NCBI RefSeq assembly: GCF_025195125.1
Contig: NZ_JAMGSL010000004.1
Location: 186,001 to 250,000 of the forward strand
Direction of reading: 5' to 3'
Source of the DNA: Streptomyces sp. Je 1-79
Lineage (GTDB): Bacteria; Actinomycetota; Actinomycetes; Streptomycetales; Streptomycetaceae
Length of the DNA: 64,000 bases
Positions 59,932 to 64,000 of this stretch are shown here, piece by piece. Made by a program: the position numbers and the translations under genes. The notes beneath the pieces are model-generated. The model was not told where the DNA came from, did no database searches, and worked only from the letters and a program-made list of their open reading frames with translations. Position 1 is the stretch's first letter; each line of letters begins with the position of its first letter.

Positions 59932-60709
59932 CTCCACTCTGGGACGTGTTCCCACCGTCATCGCCGACGACGTCCACATCGTCTACCGGGTCAACACCGG
60001 TGGCGGCGGCAAGGGCAGCGCCACCGCGGCGCTCAGCCGGATGCTCGGCCGCGGCAAGGCCGAGGTCACCCGCGGTGTCCGCAAGGTGCACGCGGTGCGC
60101 GGGGTCACCTTCACCGCCTACCGCGGTGAGGCCATCGGCCTCATCGGCAGCAACGGCTCCGGCAAGTCGACCCTGCTGCGCGCCATCGCCGGCCTGCTCC
60201 CCACGGAGAGCGGCAAGGTCTACACCGACGGTCAGCCCTCGCTCCTCGGCGTCAACGCGGCGCTGATGAACGACCTGACCGGCGAGCGCAACGTGATCCT
60301 CGGCGGCCTCGCCATGGGGATGAGCAAGGAAGAGATCCGCGAGCGCTACCAGAGCATCGTCGACTTCTCGGGCATCAACGAGAAGGGCGACTTCATCAGC
60401 CTGCCCATGCGGACGTACTCCTCCGGTATGGGCGCCCGGCTCCGCTTCGCCATCGCGGCCGCCAAGAACCACGACGTCCTCATGATCGACGAGGCGCTCG
60501 CGACCGGTGACCGCAGGTTCCAGATCCGCTCCGAGCAGCGCATCCGCGAGCTCCGCAAGGAGGCCGGCACGGTCTTCCTGGTCAGCCACAGCAACAAGTC
60601 GATCAGGGACACCTGCGACCGGGTCCTGTGGCTGGAGAAGGGTGAGCTCCTGATGGACGGGCCCACCGAGGAAGTCCTGCGGGCGTACGAGCGCGAGACC
60701 GCGAGGTAA
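59924..60709 (+). CDS. ABC exporter ATPase (Wzt/TagH-like)
   Basis: The 261-residue ATPase has Walker A GLIGSNGSGKSTLL (about 78-91), the signature YSSGMGARLRFAIAAAK, Walker B VLMIDEALATGD and the H-loop LVSHSNKSI. The early loop RVNTGGGGKGSATAALSRMLGRGKAEVTRGVRKVHAVRGV is the insertion seen in TagH/Wzt-type exporters. A carbohydrate-binding C-terminal domain is absent, so substrate choice rests with the permease. GTG 59924 overlaps the permease gene by eight bases. A perfect 15-bp hairpin ends the cluster. Confidence 0.92.
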   Translation: MADSTLGRVPTVIADDVHIVYRVNTGGGGKGSATAALSRMLGRGKAEVTRGVRKVHAVRGVTFTAYRGEAIGLIGSNGSGKSTLLRAIAGLLPTESGKVYTDGQPSLLGVNAALMNDLTGERNVILGGLAMGMSKEEIRERYQSIVDFSGINEKGDFISLPMRTYSSGMGARLRFAIAAAKNHDVLMIDEALATGDRRFQIRSEQRIRELRKEAGTVFLVSHSNKSIRDTCDRVLWLEKGELLMDGPTEEVLRAYERETAR

Positions 60710-60721
60710 CCCGGACCGCGA

Positions 60722-60755
60722 CGAAGGCCCCCGCCGAGCCCGGCGGGGGCCTTCG
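60722..60755 (+). terminator. Strong terminator after the glycoconjugate cluster
   Basis: CGAAGGCCCCCGCCG (60722-60736) and CGGCGGGGGCCTTCG (60741-60755) are a perfect 15-bp stem with a four-base loop, 13 bases after the ATPase stop codon. It separates the cluster from the TetR and hopanoid genes. Confidence 0.9.
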
Positions 60756-60823
60756 CGTTCCACGCGCCCGGCCCCGGCCCCACCTGGAATGTTCATGCGG
60801 TCAACATCGGGCAGGATGAGCCC

Positions 60824-61483
60824 ATGGCAGCGATCTCGGGGGGAAAGTCCTACCACCACGGCGACCTGCGCAACGCGCTGATCTGCGCCGCCGTCGACCT
60901 CGCCACCGAGGGCGGTCCCGAGCGCGTCGTGCTGCGCGAGGCCGCCCGCCGGGTCGGCGTCTCGGCCACCGCCGCCTACCGGCACTTCGACGGCCGGGGC
61001 GAGCTGCTCGGAGCCGTCAAGGTCCACGCCCAGCGGGCGCTCGCCGAGTCCATGGAGCGCGCCGCCGCGCGTGTCCCGGGCGCCGACGACCCCGCCGTCG
61101 CCGCCGAGCTGCGTCTCGCCGCCCTCGGCCGGGGCTACGTCGGCTTCGCCGTCGATCAGCCCGGTCTCTACCGGGCGGCCTTCTGCACCCCGCGCCGGGC
61201 CTGGGCACCGCCCGGCCTCCCGGCCGAACCCGAACCCGAGATCCGCGCGTTCGCCCTGCTCAAGGACGCCCTGCACGCCCTGAGCGGAGCCGGCCGCATC
61301 CCACGGCGCGCCCGTCCGGCCGCCGAGGCCGCAACGTGGTCGGCCGTGCACGGACTGTCACTTCTCCTGCTCGACGGCCCCCTGGGGCGTCTCCCCGAGC
61401 AGGGTCGTGCGGACGTCGTCGAGTCGACGCTCGCCCTGGTCGTCTCCGGTGCCCGCGCCGAACGGCGGTCTCCCGGAAGGTGA
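60824..61483 (+). CDS. TetR/AcrR family regulator with WHG-type C-terminal domain
   Basis: The 219-residue regulator has a TetR helix-turn-helix (KSYHHGDLRNALICAAVDLATEGGPERVVLREAARRVGVSATAAYRHFDGRGELL, residues 8-63). The C-terminal ligand domain ends with AATWSAVHGLSLLLLDGPLG, containing the WxAVHG motif of the TetR_C_33 (WHG) type. It lies directly upstream of the hopanoid operon in the same orientation and may regulate it. ATGTT-CATGCGGTC-AACAT (60789-60807) is an inverted repeat just upstream that could be its own operator. Confidence 0.88.
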   Translation: MAAISGGKSYHHGDLRNALICAAVDLATEGGPERVVLREAARRVGVSATAAYRHFDGRGELLGAVKVHAQRALAESMERAAARVPGADDPAVAAELRLAALGRGYVGFAVDQPGLYRAAFCTPRRAWAPPGLPAEPEPEIRAFALLKDALHALSGAGRIPRRARPAAEAATWSAVHGLSLLLLDGPLGRLPEQGRADVVESTLALVVSGARAERRSPGR

Positions 61484-61560
61484 ACTGCCGCCCCTTGTAG
61501 GAAAGTTGGCGGCTCCGCGACGTTTCGGCCCGGGGTCCGGCACCCCGACGAGGCACTCGG

Positions 61561-61572
61561 CGTTGTACAACG
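61561..61572. promoter_or_regulatory. Perfect palindrome in the hopanoid operon upstream region
   Basis: CGTTGTACAACG is a perfect 12-bp palindrome in the 230-base gap between the TetR gene and the hopanoid leader ORF, 221 bases before hpnC. It has TetR-operator character. The remainder of the gap contains no gene. Confidence 0.55.
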
Positions 61573-61713
61573 TAAGCTGTAGCGGTGCTGATTCGTGGCA
61601 AGTGGGGCGATAACCCCTAGGCATCCCCGGCCGTCAGGCGGCGAGCCCTCCGGGCAGGACCGGTGGCGTGTCCGAAATAGGATGGATTGGATCGGCAGTG
61701 TAGAACAGGAGAT

Positions 61714-61785
61714 ATGACGGCCATGACGCGAAATCTCCAGCTCCACGAGGGTGTCGCCGTCCCCGCGTCGGGCAGCGGCCAGTGA
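61714..61785 (+). CDS. 23-aa leader ORF coupled to hpnC
   Basis: ATG 61714 opens MTAMTRNLQLHEGVAVPASG plus SGQ; its TGA (61783-61785) overlaps the hpnC GTG start (GTGA). AGGAG is two bases before the first ATG and eleven before the second at 61723, so initiation at either is imperfect. The overlap suggests coupled translation of hpnC, which lacks its own ribosome binding site. Confidence 0.5.
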   Translation: MTAMTRNLQLHEGVAVPASGSGQ

Positions 61786-62699
61786 CGCGAACCCGACAGG
61801 CGCGCCCCGACGCCGCCACGCGCACCACGCTCGACAAGGCCGCGGACGAGAACTTCCCCGTGGCCCCCTTCTTCCTGCCACGCGCCTGGCGTGACGACCT
61901 CATGGCCGTCTACGGCTACGCCCGCCTCGTCGACGACATCGGCGACGGCGACCTCGCGCCCGGCGGAGCCGACGCCCGCCACCTCGGCGTCCCCCCCGAA
62001 CGGGCCGAGGACCGCATCGCCCTCCTCGACGCCCTGGAGGCCGACCTCCTGCGGGTCTTCGACGGCACCCCGCACCACCCGCTCCTGCGCGCCCTCCAGC
62101 CGACCGTACGGCGCCGCGGGCTGACCCCCGAGCCCTTCGTCGGCCTGGTCGAGGCCAACCGCCAGGACCAGCTGGTACGCCGCTACGAGAGCTACGACGA
62201 CCTCCTCGCGTACTGCGAACTCTCCGCGAACCCCGTCGGCCGGCTCGTCCTCGGGATCACCGGCACCGCCACCCCAGAACGCGTCCGCCGCTCCGACGCC
62301 GTCTGCACCGCCCTGCAGATCGTCGAACACCTCCAGGACGTCGCCGAGGACCTCGGCCGGGACCGGATCTACCTCCCCGCAGAGGACATGAAGCGCTTCC
62401 ACGTCACCGAGGACGACCTCGCCCGGCCGACCGCGAACGCGTCGGTGCGCGCCCTGATCGCCTTCGAGGCCGAGCGCGCCCGCGCACTGCTGGACGAGGG
62501 CGTCCCGCTGGTGGGCAGCGTGCGCGGCAGGCTGCGGCTGCTGCTCGCCGGCTTCACCGCCGGCGGGCTCGCGGCGCTCGACGCGATCGCCGCCGCCGGA
62601 GGCGGGTTCGACGTACTGCCCCAGCCGCCCAAGCCCACCAAGCAGAGCCTGATGCGCGAAGCCGGAGCAGTCCTGCTCAGAGCGCGGAGAGAGGGGTGA
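61782..62699 (+). CDS. hpnC: Hydroxysqualene synthase HpnC
   Basis: The 305-residue squalene/phytoene synthase-fold protein begins with DENFPVAPFFLPRAWRDDLMAVYGYARLVDDIGDG (first DxxxD) and has QIVEHLQDVAEDLGRDRIYLPAEDMKRF, the second aspartate motif. HpnC, with HpnD and HpnE, makes squalene by way of presqualene and hydroxysqualene; HpnC converts presqualene diphosphate to hydroxysqualene. GTG 61782 overlaps the leader ORF, and its stop overlaps hpnD (GTGA). Confidence 0.92.
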   Translation: MTRTRQARPDAATRTTLDKAADENFPVAPFFLPRAWRDDLMAVYGYARLVDDIGDGDLAPGGADARHLGVPPERAEDRIALLDALEADLLRVFDGTPHHPLLRALQPTVRRRGLTPEPFVGLVEANRQDQLVRRYESYDDLLAYCELSANPVGRLVLGITGTATPERVRRSDAVCTALQIVEHLQDVAEDLGRDRIYLPAEDMKRFHVTEDDLARPTANASVRALIAFEAERARALLDEGVPLVGSVRGRLRLLLAGFTAGGLAALDAIAAAGGGFDVLPQPPKPTKQSLMREAGAVLLRARREG

Positions 62700-63646
62700 G
62701 CCGGACCGTGGAGGCACAGACGGAGACGTCCGCGCCGGTACAGGCCGCGTACAGCTACTGCGAGGCCGTCACCGGACAGCAGGCCCGCAACTTCGCCTAC
62801 GGGATCCGGCTCCTGCCGACCGAGAAGCGACAGGCCATGTCCGCGCTGTACGCGTTCTCGCGACGCGTCGACGACATCGGCGACGGCACCCTCGCACCCG
62901 AGGCCAAGCGGGACCGCCTCGAAGCCACCCGCTCGCTCCTGGAGCGGATCCGCCGGGACGACGTCGACGAGGACGACACGGACCCCGTCGCCGTGGCCCT
63001 CGCCGACGCCTCCCGGCGCTTCCCGATCCCGCTCGTCGGGCTCGACGAGCTCATCGACGGCGTCCTGATGGACGTACGCGGCGAGACGTACGAGACCTGG
63101 GACGACCTCAAGGTCTACTGCCGCTGTGTCGCGGGCGCCATCGGGCGGCTCTCGCTCGGGGTCTTCGGCACCCAGCCGGGCGCGCAGGGCGTGGAACGCG
63201 CCCCCGAGTACGCCGACACCCTCGGACTGGCCCTCCAGCTCACCAACATCCTCCGGGACGTCCGCGAGGACGCCGGCAACGGACGCACCTACCTGCCCGC
63301 CGACGACCTGGCCAAGTTCGGCTGCGGCGAGGGCTTCGCGAGCCGGACGCCCCCCTCGGGCGCCGACTTCACCGGCCTCGTCCACTTCGAAGTCCGCCGC
63401 GCCCGCGCCCTGTTCGCCGAGGGCTACCGGCTCCTGCCCATGCTCGACCGGCGCAGCGGAGCCTGCGTCGCCGCGATGGCCGGGATCTACCGCCGCCTCC
63501 TCGACCGCATCGAACGCGACCCCGAGGCGGTGCTGCGCGGACGCGTCTCGCTGCCCGGCCGCGAGAAGGCGTACGTCGCCGTGCGCGGACTGTCCGGACT
63601 CGACACCCGCCACATCTCCCGACGCGCCGTCAGGAGGCGTGCCTGA
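62696..63646 (+). CDS. hpnD: Presqualene diphosphate synthase HpnD
   Basis: The 316-residue enzyme condenses two farnesyl diphosphates to presqualene diphosphate. YCEAVTGQQARNFAYGIRLLPTEKRQAMSALYAFSRRVDDIGDG contains the first aspartate-rich motif and LALQLTNILRDVREDAGNGRTYLP the second. YCRCVAGAIGRLSLGVFG is the central trans-isoprenyl signature. GTG 62696 overlaps hpnC by four bases. Its TGA overlaps the ATG of the MITE-disrupted small ORF (TGATG). Confidence 0.94.
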   Translation: MSRTVEAQTETSAPVQAAYSYCEAVTGQQARNFAYGIRLLPTEKRQAMSALYAFSRRVDDIGDGTLAPEAKRDRLEATRSLLERIRRDDVDEDDTDPVAVALADASRRFPIPLVGLDELIDGVLMDVRGETYETWDDLKVYCRCVAGAIGRLSLGVFGTQPGAQGVERAPEYADTLGLALQLTNILRDVREDAGNGRTYLPADDLAKFGCGEGFASRTPPSGADFTGLVHFEVRRARALFAEGYRLLPMLDRRSGACVAAMAGIYRRLLDRIERDPEAVLRGRVSLPGREKAYVAVRGLSGLDTRHISRRAVRRRA

Positions 63647-63939
63647 TGCACGCGTACGAGCCCGGACAGCGGGCAACCCCACTAGGGCGTGTTTCGAAGG
63701 TCCCGTCTGGCCGGGAACGCCCGGCACGCACTCCCCCGTGGCCCTTCGGGCACGGGAGGTGTCCCCACGCCGCGTTGTCGGTCGTCGGCGCAGCCCGCTG
63801 CGCTCTCCTCCCTCCGCCTTGCGATCGCACGCACCAGACGCCCCCGGCCCCGCCCTTCGGGCGGACGACGCTCCTTTCGAAACACGCCCTAGGCGCCACG
63901 GCGTCCCTGACTGCGAGCACCCCAGGGGAGGCCTCGTGA
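63646..63939 (+). CDS. Tiny ORF between hpnD and hpnE, interrupted in frame by a MITE
   Basis: ATG 63646, with AGGAGG eight bases upstream, opens a 97-codon frame ending TGA 63937-63939. The middle 69 codons are the MITE-like element. Removing it with one CTAG gives MHAYEPGQRATPLGATASLT plus ASTPGEAS, 28 residues, still in frame and ending on the same stop that overlaps hpnE. The short form resembles small DUF6380-like proteins I recall from hopanoid loci, but this is uncertain. The present product would be a hybrid without known function. Confidence 0.55.
   Translation: MHAYEPGQRATPLGRVSKVPSGRERPARTPPWPFGHGRCPHAALSVVGAARCALLPPPCDRTHQTPPAPPFGRTTLLSKHALGATASLTASTPGEAS
63682..63892. mobile_element. 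MITE-like element B, 207 bp plus CTAG duplication
   Basis: The left end CTAGGGCGTGTTTCGAAGG (63682-63700) is the inverse of the right end CTTTCGAAACACGCCCTAG (63874-63892) in 18 of 19 positions. The interior shares CGCCGCGTTGTCGG (63768-63781), CTCCGCCTTGCGAT and CCAGACGCC with element A in the same order. There is no transposase. Length 207 is a multiple of three and it contains no stop codon in the hybrid frame. Confidence 0.8.
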
Positions 63940-64000
63940 CCGCCGACGACAGGACCCCGCACGGCGCGTCCGGCGACGGCGCGTCCGCCGTCGTGATCGG
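63936..64000 (+). CDS. hpnE: Hydroxysqualene dehydroxylase HpnE, start only
   Basis: GTG 63936 opens TADDRTPHGASGDGASAVVIG and runs off the window. AVVIG is the beginning of an FAD Rossmann motif. HpnE, a FAD amine-oxidase-like protein, completes squalene synthesis after HpnC and HpnD. The GTG overlaps the stop of the MITE-containing ORF (GTGA), so its translation may depend on it. Only 21 codons are visible. Confidence 0.7.
   Translation, partial: MTADDRTPHGASGDGASAVVI

Overview
The window looks like ordinary Streptomyces chromosome. It has very high GC with G/C at third codon positions and frequent GTG and TTG starts. It carries a WhiB-family regulator, an SsgA-like sporulation protein, an ECF41-type sigma factor and a hopanoid operon. 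Gene order agrees with what I remember of the S. coelicolor SCO6715-SCO6762 stretch, but that is memory and not an alignment. I see no rRNA, tRNA, CRISPR array, prophage or complete insertion sequence. The only mobile DNA is two small related inverted-repeat (MITE-like) elements at 8478-8645 and 63682-63892.

Layout. 0.1-10 kb: methyltransferase, VOC protein, WhiB-like protein, acyl-ACP desaturase with an operator-like array, ABC-F protein, SsgD-like protein, secreted beta-propeller, YciI protein, endonuclease V followed by a MITE, a 44-aa membrane peptide coupled to a VOC protein, and an enoyl-reductase-like protein. 10.6-17.2 kb: a beta-oxidation operon (CoA transferase, acyl-CoA dehydrogenase, thiolase, FadB) with a convergent MerR regulator. 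17.3-19.6 kb: ECF41 sigma factor with its FAD-oxidoreductase partner. 19.8-23 kb: membrane protein, secreted sphingomyelinase, orphan ATP-synthase-b-like protein, MpaB-type protein. 23-29 kb: beta-glucoside uptake and cleavage (GH1, two permeases, binding protein, LacI repressor). 29-37.6 kb: HPF1-like protein, three secreted peptidases, BCCT transporter, small secreted protein. 37.7-45 kb: D-amino-acid oxidase, ABC-F protein, ComB-like phosphatase, HEAT-like protein, Tex. 45-53 kb: SCO6745-family protein, GlxA-type regulator, DJ-1 protein, enoyl-CoA hydratase, HdeD-like protein, histidine-kinase-like ATPase, Idi, methyltransferase-GNAT fusion, ZitB-like zinc exporter with a Zur-box match.

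The most interesting block is 53.6-60.7 kb, seven tightly packed and mostly overlapping genes: a DUF5941/CDP-alcohol phosphotransferase fusion, a LicC/IPCT-like cytidylyltransferase, a glycerol-1-phosphate-dehydrogenase-like enzyme, a second CDP-alcohol phosphotransferase lacking the usual fourth Asp, a GT2 glycosyltransferase and a two-gene Wzm/Wzt-type exporter. I infer a pathway that builds and exports a phosphodiester-linked glycoconjugate. It is followed, after a strong terminator and a TetR gene, by the hopanoid genes hpnC, hpnD and the start of hpnE. Between hpnD and hpnE a MITE sits in frame inside a tiny ORF. Removing it with one CTAG copy restores a 28-residue reading frame that overlaps hpnE.

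Several genes need start corrections: the DUF5941 gene appears to begin at a CTG codon, and three small ORFs (8715, 52212 on the minus strand, 61714) are short enough to be missed routinely.
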